From Gymnogyps californianus (Eukaryota; Chordata; Aves; Accipitriformes; Cathartidae), in contig NC_059471.1 in the NCBI RefSeq assembly GCF_018139145.2, forward strand, positions 204,805,494-204,869,493: 64,000 nt of DNA, given 5' to 3'. Shown in pieces: positions 12,601 to 26,200 of the stretch (positions are counted from its first letter, which is position 1; each line of letters begins with the position of its first letter). Under the pieces are notes generated by a model. That model worked only from the letters and a program-made list of their open reading frames with translations. It made no database searches and was not told the origin of the DNA. The position numbers and the translations under genes are program-made.

Positions 12601-14676
12601 ATGCTCCTCTCTGGGGTGTGAAGATGAATCTGTGTGAGCACGCCATGGTCTCCTAGGTGGAGGAAGAAAAAATTCTGCCCATGGCTCAGAAACAGCTGAA
12701 TTCACCCATTTTGGAGCCGGCAGCAGGCGGGGGAGTTGGGTCCTGACCACAGCTGCCAGCTCGCAGGGACAGAGCTGACATCCACAGCAGAAGTGGAGGC
12801 CAGCACCAAGGGTTGCTGGGCCATTGCTAACACCCTGCAAGGGGAGCACAAGGGCTTTGCTCAGCCCTAACAGCTGCTGAAATTTGCTGGTTTGGAAAGC
12901 AGGGCTGGAGGACAGGACCTGTTATGGAAGGACACAGAGAACAGATTGTTCTCTTTTAAATCTGTTTTTATTTGATCTCTCTGGCTGAGGTGGGAGAGAT
13001 TGGATATGATTTAGATAATTCAGGTCTCTGAGTGTCTCTTAATCCAAACCTTAAGACATTACTCAAATGGGCGTCTCTGAAACAAACATCTTTGTTGAAG
13101 AAACGCCTAACTATGCTATGAGCAGCAGGATCCATGAAGCCTGGTTTCCTACATTTTTGGGCAGTAAGTCCCCATAGCACCCACACCGTGGTACTCCCAG
13201 GTGCCCTCACACCATGTCTCAGCCTTGCCTGCAATACCTCCAGGGTCCCTGAATAGCCTCCTACCCTTCCCCAGTACATCCAGCTCCTGCTATTGATGCC
13301 AGGCCTCCTCACCATAGTCTCTCCAGTTTATGCCGTGTACCTGATGCTATTTCACCTGCTTCTTTTGGCTGGAGTTCTGTGATACTGAACAAATTTGTCA
13401 TTTTTTCAGTAGCTGATGGAATTAATTATTCTCCTAAGGCAATATTTCACCTGCCTATTTCTATTTGTAAGCTGGTATGGTCTTCAGGGATATATGTCTT
13501 CTCCAACACATAAATCTGGCTGAAAATTAAAAACCATGCAGGAGAAATAACTGTCTTTTGTATGATTAGTGACCCTGCATTTTTTTTCGAGAGGTTCACC
13601 ATATTCCGAGCAAGCAGGAGGCAAGTGAGAATAAGGAGAGAAAACAGTTCTTCAATAACAACTATAACAGGTTCTTCCGTAGTTTGATTTTTACCGGTCT
13701 GTGAAAGGTTAGCGTTACTTCATTTGTTTTTCAGTGCTCTGAAAGCATTTAGGACAGTGGGAAGAGTGCAAAGAAACATTAGACAAGGAGTGTAATATTT
13801 CAGTGTTCAGTGAAGCCTTAGGAAGGGAAACCTGCGCCATGTGCTCTGGGGTGCAGCCTGCGGACATTTTGATTTTTGATGGAACATTTTCTAGCTTTAG
13901 ACTAAAGAGGCAGGTTTTATCCTTCCCTTGTAAGCTGATTTGCACATTGTGGATGCACCAGTTGCATCTCTGTAATTAATATTGAAATGAGTGTTTTTTA
14001 AGAAATGAGGTTAATTTGGCTGTTTGAGGATTTCTCTGTATTGTGTAAAGCAAATACAAGGGATGAAGTTCCAGATTCTCATATGGTCCAGCTCATCCAC
14101 AGCTGCTGGCAACATCCTTTGGGAGCAGTGGGCAGCTAAAGCAGGTTAGGGTAGGCTGCTCAACCCTTAATTGGGAAATGGATAGTGATACAGATGGCAT
14201 GAGAGCAGTGAACTGAAAAGGTGGCCTTAAAATCATCCTTTTTTTCCATTATTTAGGATCTTTTAAAACCAACATTGTTTTCATCGTAGGATCTCATATG
14301 CTGTTTCAGATTTTACTCTTTTAGATTTTAAATGTTTTTAAGTTTTCACTGTATTAGCTGAATATGTTATTTCTTACCAGCTTTCATGTAAAAATGTATC
14401 ACACCAGAAAACCCCAGAGCATCAACTACCTGCAAACTTTTGGTTTTCTGGAATCATGCAAAACCCTTGGCACTTCTGGTGGATGTTCTGAGATACACAG
14501 CCATAAACTCATGGATAGGGAGAATCAATATTGCAGGTATTTACGCAAAGTGTTGGACATAATGGTCTGGTTAATTCTTTTGTGCTATGAAAAGCAGTTC
14601 TCAAAATACGTGTTGATTAATCTGATTAGATGCAAACCTTGCTTTTATTTCTTTGCTTTTACCTGACATGCAAAAC

Positions 14677-14984
14677 CTTAGAATCTTGGGTCTGCAGGAT
14701 AATGCAGACTGGAAGGGACCTCAGGAGGTCTCTAGTCCAAAGTCATGCTTAAAGCAGGGTCAGACCAGGTTGCTCAGGGCTTTAATCCAGTTGGGTCTGA
14801 AAATACAGCAGTGATGGAGAGGAACTGCACAAGCTCCCTTGGCTGGCTGCTGTCAGGTCCCCCAGAGTCAGGTCTTCTCCAGGCGGAATGAGCACTGGTC
14901 CCTCAGTCTCTCCTTGCAGGGCAGGTGCTCCAGCCCCAGCCACCTTGGTGGCCTCTGCTGAACTCACCCCAGTTGATCAGCACT
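14677..14984 (-). mobile_element. CR1 LINE, 5'-truncated copy on the minus strand
   Basis: Read on the + strand, it starts TTAGAATC, has GACTGGAAGGGACCTCAGGAGG, then TCTAGTCCA, CAGGTTGCTCAGGGC, a CAGTCTCTCCTTGCAGGG block, GGTGCTCCAGCCCC and GTGGCCTCTGCTGAACTC. These are, in order, the reverse-complement landmarks of an avian CR1 3' end. The 3' end is at the left, so the copy is inserted antisense to RELN. The open minus-strand frame at 14782-14967 is part of this element, not a gene. Confidence 0.9.
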
Positions 14985-17900
14985 GTCAAACTTAATTAGT
15001 ACATGTTGTTAAGAAAAGGATCATACTCATTGTAGAAGCATATAGGAAATAACTATGTGCTGCAAGTCCATTTACTTAATACCTCTATGTTCCTTTAGGG
15101 ATGTCAAGCATTTGAAAATCCACAGTAACTGTAACATTTCTTCTTGTGATACAGGAAAAGACAAAGATTTTTCTGTTCTTGAAGGATGATTTAGGTGATT
15201 GAATGATATCTTGATTGAATATAGGCTTTAGAAGACTACCCAAGCAAAATTTGGGAAAAACAGTATTTTTTTTTTCGAAAAGAAGCAATATATTCATTAG
15301 CTTAGGATTAAATATAGATTTCAAATAGTTATAAATACTCAATGCATTAAAAACCGAAAATCCATACAGTCGATGTTTCACTAGATAAAAAGGATAATAG
15401 ATTGCAAAACCTAAGACAAGGACAACACCCTCTTCCAAACACAGAGAAAGGTGGAAAACAGGGACCTAGATGTTGGCACTGTGTCAGTAGAGAGACAATG
15501 GAAGCTTGTGCTATTATTGATATGAACTGACTGCTTGGCAGATGCCACTGCAATAACCCTTTATTTAAAATGTAGAAAAAATAGAATTTGCTTTCTTTTA
15601 TAATCACACAATGCAAAATACTAATGAAAATGTTGGATTTCCTGTAGCTGAGAAGAAAGTATTGTCCTAATCTGCTTTCAGTCAGCAAGAAGCTCTAATC
15701 ATTCCAGTCACATAAAACTAGATAGAATTAAAAAAAAAAAATCTTTTTATTCTCTGAGATACAAGGGAAAGGAGGATGAAAAATGTTTATATACAGTTTA
15801 AAATGGTAATTCTTACTTTTTTCCTCTTTCATAATGCATATACTCTTCTGTTGTATCCCTCTTTCATACTCACACTTTGCAACCAGAAAAAAGTTTGGTG
15901 TTTTTTAGGACTACAAAAGAAAGTTCTTATAAATTGTAAAGTGTAGGGGCCAGAGCTGCCTGTGCACCCCTCTGCTTCCAGTGCTGTAACCTTAGATCCA
16001 TTCTCCGTAATACAGGCTATAATTATATGTTCATCTCAGTTATTTTTCTACTTGAGGACATCTGTTTTATTCAAATCTTGGTTAAAGAAAGCCCTGAAAT
16101 GTGTACTTAAATCAATCCCTAATCAGACCAGCACATCCCAAGTGTACACAGCCTAGCATAGGTTTCTATTTTAAACCACAAAAAATTAAATCCGTTTCAT
16201 TTTGGGCTGATGTTACCACTTAACTGCTGTATTCCTCCCCTTATATTTACCCCAAATCATCATGTTGTCCTTCAAGCGTATAACTGCTTTTTTTAAAATG
16301 CCAAAGAGCAACAACAAAACCCGCCTTATGTCTTTTAAGTGTCTTGTAAGTGTGCACTGGGCCACGTATACAGTTGAAAATGTATACATCAGGTCAACCC
16401 ACAGGAGTGTGCACAGACCACTGCACGCTTTAAAAGAGGCTGAAGTGTGGTTGAAGTTGTAGGTTTTAAAAATGCATGTTTTGTGTGGGGTGCACTGAAT
16501 GAGATAAAAGTTCTGCAAGACCAGCTCGATGCAGGTTGAGTCTAGCAACACTGAAAGAGTTACAACTAGCTTTTCAGAGTGCATAGATAGTGTGTGGGAG
16601 GGAGAAATAGCCCATCTCTGCACATGGTGTGTTTTATCCCTACCCAGTGAGAGTTTCTGCCAGCCATATCAATGTTTTGATGCATGTTTCATTAATGGCA
16701 ATGTGGTCTCAGGTAAAGGTAGTTGATATGGGTACACATGCTCTCGCTTCCATATGCAGAAATGCACGTGTGGCTTCAAATGTTGGTTTAATCCCAAAAA
16801 CATTTGCAAAAGGAGACTTTGATTTCTTTCCTTGGTGTTTATTGGCTCTTGCTGAGAAGGCTTTTGACATTTGTTCTACATTTTCTATCTCTTAGACTTT
16901 ATTATTTTCAAAATTTTTTTAAACAAAATTTTGATTTTAACAAAGATATTCACCGCACACTTAGGTTGACTTTTGAGTCCCTTTCCCTACATGCACAGTC
17001 CCCAGAGATAGATTCAGAGACAAGAGAGAAAGTGAGGTGGCTCTTGTTCCTCTTGCATTTACTCTATGTGAACGCAAAGGAGTCTTAACTCACCCATGAA
17101 GTAAGTCATGAGCCCAATTTATGAATGTGAACTACAAACTTCAGCTCAGGACAGCTGCCCCACATGAAGTGATTGCTCTTTGCCCTCTCACACATACCCT
17201 AGCTTTTGCTGGCCATGTTAATCCTTTCCCGCTGAAGACTTTTCACCTCTGATCGAGGCTTTTAGAGCAAGTGTGCTAATTCCAGTCTCCTGAACCAATG
17301 TCTACATAAGTAATTACATCTTACTTGCCAAATTTCCCTGGCAGTTTCAGCTGAATATGGTCAGGATGATGACTTTTTTTATAACATCCCAGGGAAGAAA
17401 CCATTGGGGACAGGGAGGCAAAGGCAGAGTCAAAAACATGCCTTTCAGAACACACAAATCTTGTTCCTGCTACTTTAATTAGATCGTGCTTACATGTCAA
17501 GTGGAAACTGAAAAAACAACTTAGAGGCATTTAACCAGTAGCTGAAAGCCTCCCACCCAAGCACCTTCTGGACCAGCAGCCATGAGTGCTCTGTGCATTT
17601 TCCCTGCTGACCCCAACACCAGCACCATGTCCCAGCCAGGTTTAATATGTTGGTCTTGGCTGCTCTTGAAGAAATTGTCACTGAAGGTTTCAGCCATGGT
17701 AGGGGCTAAAACGCACACCAGCCTGGCCTCACCTCCTGCCACCACAGTAAATGGTCATTAAACCACCTTTGCAGGGTACTGCAAGAAAACATTTCACACT
17801 CCCACCAAGGAAGGCTGGACACAACTGTGTCCTGTGTACTTAATCTCCAGAAGGCCTATTCTCCATCCTGCTTTTGAAGTTATTTTATTTGGAGATCTCT

Positions 17901-20900
17901 TAATTAGGTGGTATTGGGGGAGCATATTTTTTTTTAAAAGACAACAGCTGAAACAAGACAACCCTACAAGCAGAGATGGTCATGCAAATTTAACAATGCA
18001 TTAAAAATCAACCAGTTTATTTGCATAAAGAGGGCAAATATCTACCCTGGCCTCTGGGCAGTGCTGCTGTGCATCCTTTCCACACATGGAGCTGGCAGAC
18101 CCAGGCAGCACAGGCAGTGCCTGTGCATGGCTCAGTCCCACGTACCCTCCTGCCTGTGCTCTCCTGAGCTGAAACACGCTCTTTAAAATGCAACCTGTTA
18201 ACAAAAGCGTGTTAGCAATGCATGTGAATCCAATGTGAAATATGAGATACTTCAATATGAAATCACAACAGCAATTACTGGGTATGCATTGCTTTTTTTT
18301 CTGTTCCAGCCCAGGCTCATCAGATGCCCAGCACCGACCATCTCCCCCGCAGCGGCAGGGAGGGAGTGCAGTCCGTACTGTCAGTGGGTCAGACCTGATT
18401 TGGGGGGACAGCACTGTGGGGTTTGGGAAGACCAATCTCAGCTTCATATAGTCAGTCACTGATTTCCCTGGAGCTGGCGTTGTGGATGTCACCCTGAATT
18501 TCCTCCAGTGGAAGCAGTCACGAACCACTGCGTGCAGACATGCAATGCAGCTGCTAGCAGGAGGCACAAGGTTAAACTCTGCTAGTGCGGGTAAAAAAAT
18601 AACCTTGTTTTCCTTAGTCCTGTTGAAAACCTTTTTGAGGGTGTCATGAGATGATGTATTTTACTGTAGGAAACCTGAGTCTTTTCCCAGCCCCCTCCCG
18701 AATGAATTTGTCCCAGTGCCTTCCCTTGCCAGGGAAAGGCACAGATGCCAAGCACCCCTGTAAGGGCAAAGTGAGCCCCAGGCATGCGAACCCCAGAGCA
18801 TGACCAAATGGTGACAGCTTCAGGGGAAGGCCTGGGACAGGTACTCTGCTCCTGGACACACAGCTCAGCATGCTGCATCTAATCAACAGGATGCTGGAGG
18901 GACGTCTCTCTGTCTACAGGTTCATGAATGTATGCAAGTGTCTCTGGATTTCTGTCTCCCAAATCACCTGGAACAGTATGTTCAGAGGAGCTGGCAATAC
19001 TGCACTCGAGTAAAGTGTTTTTCAGCTTGTTGGCACTTGAGAAGGGTGACACTTCAAGTCCTATTTCACAGGTGATGTGGACTATATATAGTTCAAGTAG
19101 AGAATCAGCAAGTCATATTTCTTTTTTCGCTTTTCAGTAACAGACAATCTAAAAGTCATTATTGGCACCCAATTTCAACTTGAATAGTTGCAGTTTAGGA
19201 AGGAAAATTCTTTACAGAATTGCTGTAATTGAAGCGTGGCGTTAGTAATGCCTTGAACTGACAGTGAGCCTTGACACATGATATAGTCTTCTTGTGTCCA
19301 GACCTCTTTCTTCCTCTGTCAGCAGTTTATCTCCTCTTGCTACTTTTAAAAACACATTTTCCTCTCTCTTTTGCATAGCCCCAAGCAGACAAATACATCT
19401 AGGCTAATGAAAGTGTGAAGTTAATATAAAGAGGAACCTTATTACCTCTAAGTTGTTTTTCTTTCTAAGCTCTCACCATGTCAGGATGTTCCTGTTCCCT
19501 CCCATTTTTCTTTTATTTCTCATCCTTTTGGAAAGATTCATTCCTACTGAGGAATTACCTGTGGGGACACGCAGAGCATGCATCTTGCCTTTTAGCTGGC
19601 TGACAGGTTAGATTTGATTAGTCACTTGCCCCTTAGCTGGAAATAAATAGCATACAATGACAGAGTCGACTATAGACTGGTGTGGAGTAACACCAATTAA
19701 TAGTTAGTAAGTACCCTTCATCTAAGCAATATTTAACTACATTAAAGACAGTATAGTAACTTTTCAATAACAGTACAAAAATCAGTTACTGGATATATAT
19801 GTCAAGAAAACAAAACCCCATAATTAACAGTTGAATAATTTTCTTTCTCTGGTAGAGTCTTTTTCAGGCATTGCCAGTATTATTTTTATTATAATTATTA
19901 TAAATATTATGTAGTTTTTAAACTTGAGTGTGAATATAGGGATGGATATGGTTTTGGATATGTTACATATTTTTAAAAGAGAAAAATCCAAATTCATTAT
20001 CTCCTTCCATTAATCTCACCTGTCAGGTAGGAACATCACTAGCAAAGAAAGTTCAATACAGAAAAGGTACATTTTGTGCTTCTTTCTAAAAGTAGCTTAA
20101 TTCATGCATAATTGCACTGCATTATTGTCATTTGCTCCATGAACAAAGCGCAAATACAGAGAAAAACAAGCAGATAATACTGGTAAACTGGCAGTGGCAG
20201 TAGCAGTACCCTTAATAATTTTCTGAAGCTGCGCCGGCTGGTGCAGAACTCATGCATATGCCCATTGCAAAGCTAATGCCGATGTGAGCATATGCTGTAG
20301 GAAGCAGTGCCCTTACTGCACGGCACTGTTGTCCCCAGGGTGCAGATCGCTCCTGCTATGGAGCAGCAATAATTGGCTCCTAGTCTGCATTATCAAGCAA
20401 GGGATGATAGACACGGAAAGATGCAGATCATTCAACTGGCTGCTGGCTCTCTCCCCAAATCCCCTTTTTCTCACACGCATGCAGAGATCCAGTAAACAGT
20501 ACACAGTTTGCTATTATTGGTTTTATTTGGTATTTGTTTGCATTCAGACACATACTTAAGCTCCCCTCTGCATGTGGTCCGTGTTTTGAGAGTTTGCTCC
20601 TATCTGCCTCATAAAGGAATTTTGTGGTTGCCATCATTGTTGCGTACATCCTGATTTATATCCTGGGCTGTTGCATAAACAGCACCTCTGAAGTCCCAGT
20701 CCACTGCTAATATAAGTTTTCTTTCTCACTGTCTGCAAAGAGCCCTCTCTTCCACCCTGCCAGCCTGGGGGAGGGATAGAAATGTTGTACAAAATACCTT
20801 CTGTGCCTTAGGTGTGGCATTTTCTTGTATGTGCCCAGGAGCACGGTGAGCCAGGATTTTTGCTCAAAACATGGAATTCCCACAATGAAACATATTTGCA

Positions 20901-21934
20901 AAACATGTCTGTTGGTGCTGCGTTGGACCCAAAGCTGGCTGTGGGATGCCCTGCCATTTCAGCTGCTAGAGCAAGTGATTATATCTGGTCCTTTTAAAGA
21001 AGCCTGGGCACGTGTTTGATTTTGGAGATTGATTGGTCCCGTTCTGACTTGTGTGTCTGCATATGCCTGTGAGGAAATTTGCAGAAACGTATGTAGTGAT
21101 CATGGTTTCTTGCATATTCATCACAACAGAGCTTTAAGAAATACTTTAGTTCATACTTTTAAATGAGATTTAAAGTCTCAGCTCTCTTGGCTTTCTTTAT
21201 GCGCTGAGGCGATGTATTTGTTTTTATACTACTCTGTACTCAGTATGGTCACTGGTTGTGACAGCGGATGAAGAAATGCTAATGAAGAACTATGGCATGA
21301 CGTTTTGCTGTATTTTACAGAAGTGTTGGAAATCCTAACATAGTTTCCATGATGCACATGGTAGGGACTACAACCAAAACCTCACACTGGTAACGTGATT
21401 CCGGGACTGTGGCCAAAATACTATCGCTACCAGGTGAGGCAAGGCTCCAGCGTTACGTATGCCTCTGAAAGTCCAAGCAGATGGAAAAAGCAACACAGCT
21501 CTTCTTCTGCAAGCAGAGGAAGGGAGTGCCCTAAAAGCCCTAGGAGCATCAGGTGGCCATAGTTTTGCATTTCTGGACACACACATTGGTGTAAATAGAG
21601 CTTTTCTAAATGAGCAGGAAGCAAATTAGATCCCAGAGAAGTTTTTGTTTACTCCTGTTTGTACTCCGACAGTTTGCAGATGGGTTTTACCTTGAGCATC
21701 CACCGTATATGAAAAATTTAATATTAGATGTGTTACTTCTGTTGTTCTTCCTTGTCAGTGTAACTGGCTTACTAGCCAAGAAGAAAATGATATATTTTGA
21801 CTTTCCTTTTGGACCATTCCTTTATGGTCCTTCCCGACATTTTCATAAGCAAGCGAGGCGTGATCCATTAGAGAGGGCACACAGGTGGCTGAAAAACCAC
21901 ACTCATAAAGTAGCTTCCAATGTCTTACTGTTGA

Positions 21935-22470
21935 ACTGAGAGGCTATTTCAAGGAGTTCATATGGATCTGTCTTGAGCCCATTAATGTTAATTATTTTCA
22001 TTACTGACTTGGAGAAAGGATAAAGAACACATATGAAGAGTGTCTATGAGTCTAGACAGATATTGGAAGAACTTTGGCTGCAAGAAATCAGACTTCAAAG
22101 GCAACACTGGCAAATACTGAAAGGTTTTGAAATCTCCAAGATAAAACCGAAGTTGTGAAGTACTGCACTTCGAAAAGAGGGAAGAAATGAGCAATTGGAA
22201 ATAAAGAATAACTAGCACTCTTAGCATGACAGCTCTGTAAGAGAAAAACAAATCAAATTGCAATGTATTTCTAGCTGATTATGAGAAAACAAAATGATAA
22301 ATCTTTCTCCATGGTACATTAGCTGGTCTGTTAGCTGTGGGTCATTAATGGGAAGTAATTAGTCTTTAGACAAAACTAGTGAGACCTCAAGTATAGAAAC
22401 TCTATTTGCACCTATAGGCATATCACTTCCTCAAAGATGGAGACAGACTGAGACCAGAGGAGACCAAGAA
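21935..22470 (+). mobile_element. Degenerate CR1-type LINE fragment from the reverse-transcriptase region
   Basis: Around 21968-22020 the translation reads GSVLSPLMLIIFITDLE, matching the conserved reverse-transcriptase segment that in CR1 resembles GSVLGPLLFNIFINDLD. Further on, AAGTACTGCACTTCG near 22158 fits the later CR1 stretch encoding a Lys-Val-Leu-His-Leu-like motif, and GTGAGACCTCAAGTATAG near 22380 fits the next landmark. Spacing and order agree with CR1 ORF2, but stops and indels break the frame. It is an old, inactive copy whose limits are approximate. The open frame just upstream (21610-21939) is not clearly part of it. Confidence 0.6.
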
Positions 22471-23225
22471 AACAGTACTTTGTTCAGAAAGTGAATGGTT
22501 AGAGGACAGGTAGTGTGACGGTATCGGGCTTCTTACTTTGAGGAAAAAAAAGAGACAGAATGATGATGATTTAAAAAAAAAAAAAGGAGAAAGTAATCCA
22601 CTTTAGCTTGTCTGGATAATAAGGGAAATAAAAAGAAAGAACAACTTAATTGGCAGCAAAACCCAATGCAGCATACCAAGAAATGTTGTAGGGTCTCCTT
22701 TTTTTGGAGATGTTTGACAGAGGCCTGGGGCAAAGAGCTTACTTATCTCTCTCTTTGTTTCCAGAGAGGATTTCTGGACACCCATTCAAGCTCCACATTT
22801 CTATCAGTAGCATATAACAGTACTGCCATGTGCTATTGCCTATTGGATCGTGTGACTATTAATTTCACAGGGCAGCAGCTCTGCAACCATTTCTTCTGTT
22901 CTGCACTGAGACAGGTACGCTTTCTCAGGCAGAGTGATGTGCTTAGCTTTGCGATATGCTTACTTTTACTCATGTCCTTCACTGAATCCCTGTGCCAGTG
23001 CTTTTTATTACCAACCTAGCCATTTCAGTTTAGGAACTTTTCTTTTGCTATGCACAGAAACAATCCCTACAAATTATTCTATGAATTTAAAAGAGTGCAG
23101 AAAGAAGAACACAGGAAGAAAGCAGAATAGGACTTCTGATTTGATTAGTCATGCATATAGATATACATATGCATATATAAATAAGCATACTACATTATTT
23201 ATTGTTGTCTTTTTTATGTTCACAG

Positions 23226-23296
23226 GGCTACAGCTACTCATAGGGGCCAAGTTATATTCAAGGATGCCTTAGCACAACAGCTGTGTGAACAGGGAG
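23226..23296 (+). CDS. RELN: Reelin exon: C-terminal end of the reeler (F-spondin-like) domain
   Basis: This 71-nt exon begins with one base completing a split codon (phase 2 entry, previous exon expected to end in AT of a Met codon). It encodes [20 protein letters not shown] followed by EQG, and ends with one base of the next codon. The sequence is essentially the human reelin segment at about residues 160-182. In the protein this is the last strand and tail of the reeler domain, with a cysteine that I infer to pair within the domain. The acceptor is a T-rich tract ending TTCACAG; the donor is GAG|GTAAGA, a strong match to consensus. The downstream intron is 9143 bp. Identity is close to certain; the domain boundary is from family knowledge. 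Confidence 0.97.
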
Positions 23297-26200
23297 GTAA
23301 GAGCCACCATCATGTTAAAAATATCTGGCAAATGTGGTTTTCCATTGTACTTGCATGTCAATGTTACTCATCATGAAAGCTATTTCATAGAAAACTTAGT
23401 ATCATAATCTTATTTATATTCTTAAGACTGATAGTTTCTTTGGCTTCATACTTGCCATTAGTTATCCGGAAAACCCCTCTGTCCTCTGCTAAACGTTGGG
23501 GAATATACAAAAGTTAAGTAAATCTTATTGTGTTATACACTTACCTGAAATCAGCCTGTAACGACCAACATTTGTTTTTTGTCAAAACCACAAGCTGAGT
23601 TTTAACTCTCACTGTATTAACTGTAAGCAAAAAATGCAATATGCCTGCAGCAAAAGCTTTGTTTACCATCCAGCTCACACGTATCTTTGTGAAGAACCTG
23701 CCTTCCCATTTTGTGAAAGTAGGCCATCAAATTTTTGCCCATCACCTACAACATTTGATCATTTTTATAGCTAAACAAAATGTTTGACTTACACAAACCT
23801 TAAAAATCTAATTGTTTGCACAGCTTATCATGTATATCCTTTTGATGAATAACCTAAAAATAAATGTCTTGTTGTCAGCTGTTGTCTACAAACAGTACAG
23901 AGCTTTGAACCTGCTTCATTAAAGCAGTGGGAAGTAGAGAAAGTATCCATCATTTTTGGTACAGCAGAGAAAAGAATTTCTGTGCTGATCCAGTTTTCTC
24001 TGCAAAATTCCAGTGATATCTCCATGTGAAAAGAGACAGTGAAATATGGGCCAACCAGTCTAAAACAAACATTTCAAAATTAGAAATGCATTTTCATATC
24101 AACAAACAAGAGAAAATCTCCCAAAATACATCTTTTGGGGGCATTAGAGCTATAGGATTTTTTTCCTATGAGTTTGGGAATATGCAATATATTGCAATGG
24201 CTTTTGCAATAAGAAGCTGTTGAACATTATTTCAGGAGCATATATTGAGTTATTCATTTAAGATATGAATAGTACCTCCGTGATAATGCAGGAAAAGTAT
24301 TTCAATTTTCAATTTCAGTATTTGAGTTTTCAGTATTTTAATATTTCAATGGGAAGTAGGAAGGGGGATTCAGAGAGGTGACTGAAGATGTTAGCTAACA
24401 CGCTAGGAGGTTAGTTATATTTTGAATGAATTAGAGAAATGTAACACCGGTGCTGGCAATCAGAAGGGAGGGTTGGAATGATCTGGACGGAAGGTGATTG
24501 GGCCAGGCGCGTGTCGGTATTTTTACTGTGTGGAAGGAAAAAACATCTGGAGAAATTGCCAAAATGCATTTGGTATTCAGAACAGGAGATAAATTGTACC
24601 CCCGTAACGTAGGTGTGGAAGAGTAGTGTTTTGGTGACTAGTATAAGGGGATTTGGGAATAGAAGTGTTGGCAGGATCACCATTTGGGATGTGCTAAGGA
24701 GGATGGTGAGAATATCTCACACGGGCTACTGGCTGGATGGACACATCAAGAGTGGAAAAATTAATATGCAGAGTCATCAGCATAAAATGATTAAAAGCCT
24801 CATAAGCAGATGAAATTCTCCAAAGCATAGTGAGCGCACCACAGCAAAAGGCAGTCTGTGGTGGCAAGAACAGGTAATGAAAAGAGAAGGAAGTAAAAGA
24901 CACATTGATGGCAGAGTGACAGACAGCCAGAGAGCTGGCAGCGATCAGCACGATGAAAGCTACGTGCAAGCAAGCTGAAAGGAAATATATGACTATCAGT
25001 GTCAGAACTGGCAGCATGGTCAAGGAGAACATGGGCAAAGCAACAAGATTTCTCCCTGCTAGAAGAAAATACCTTGATAAGCAGAGGCTAGTGAGTAGAA
25101 ATCCATCCATACAGGCTTTGACAGTCCTTTTTTCAGACATGCTGTACCAGGAGATTTTAGCAGGAAAGCTGACAGCAGAAATTATAATTCTTTCACCCTT
25201 CTCTGCTTTACATTTCTCCAATTTTGGAGCATAACCTAACCTCAAAACAACATTTTAGCAATACTTATATTGATTAGAACAATAAGTCATTATGGTACTG
25301 CATGCTGTCCCTGAGTTCACAGGGACCCTGCAGAACAAGGAGAAAATGAGATTTGTGATTCGGTTCTGTGTAGAGAATAAAAGATGCTGAGATGTGCCAT
25401 CCCTGGGCCTTCACTGGCTGCTTAGCTGTGACAGTCCCTTTGCCTCCTCTTCCCACCCAGCCACTGATAGCTACGTCCTGCATTGCTTCCCTGAAAGGGC
25501 CTCCAGCTTCCCCACCTTGTCATAGTCTCCTGCACCCTCATGACTTTTGCGTTTCCCGTAATTTTCCCAGCAATTCTCTTTGCTTTATACACTTTATATA
25601 TTTCAGAGACTTCCTGGATTTGTCTTCTCCAAAATATGTGATGTCACTGTGGTAACCCTGCAAACATCAGGTTTGACTTAGTCAAGGATCACCCAGAAGT
25701 ACTGTTCTATGAGCAGTTGACAATGTAAGAAAGACAGCCATGTAATCAGTCATCAAATTTCCCTGCCATACCAATGTGCAGGCTTCTCAGAGGTTCTCGT
25801 AGTCCTTCTCCCACATTTTTATCCTCACCAAGGCTCCTCTCCCCTTAGTTTCCTAGCTCAGTCACAGTTTTCTTGACTCAGAGAGTCAACCATCCCATTG
25901 CCCATTGCCCTTCCTCCTATCTATTCCAGCACCAGGCTCTCCTCTGCCCTTTTGTTCTTATTTCTTCAGCAGACAATGTGCATTGCATTAGTCCCCCTAA
26001 CCAGTGCGTACTATTATAACTCTTATACTATTAGGATTAATTTTCCTATTAAAATAAAAGATGCTTTCTTTGAAGCAAACCTCGTTTCTTTTATTCCATG
26101 AAGACAATCACAGTTTCATCAATACTATTAATGTAAACAAAGGATTCTTTCAGAAAGAATTAGTGAATTTATTTAGATGCAAATATCACATTAAGGTATA

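Larger units (their letters stand above)
1..23225 (+). other. RELN: RELN intron upstream of the first visible exon (5' part outside the window)
   Basis: No reelin exon was recognised here. In particular I looked for an exon ending in a Cys-Val-Asn-Phe-Met context with the last codon split after AT, which the first visible exon requires, and did not find one, so the preceding exon is probably further upstream. The stretch holds a solo LTR (9884-10437), CR1 pieces (about 12524-12600, 14677-14984, 21935-22470), an 85-bp-period duplication (5176-5316), a hairpin (8694-8724) and a C/T-rich tract near 942-972. The last bases before the exon form a T-rich tract and a CAG acceptor. The rest is AT-rich sequence in which I see nothing identifiable. 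Confidence 0.8.

Noticed and set aside
12388..12849. 153-codon minus-strand open frame
   Set aside because: It overlaps a sense-strand CR1 3' fragment and otherwise unrecognisable sequence, so it is not a coding region.
18001..18567. 188-codon minus-strand open frame, the longest in the window
   Set aside because: No recognisable domain and no codon pattern or splice context supporting a gene; it lies in a locally GC-richer stretch of intron where long chance frames are expected.
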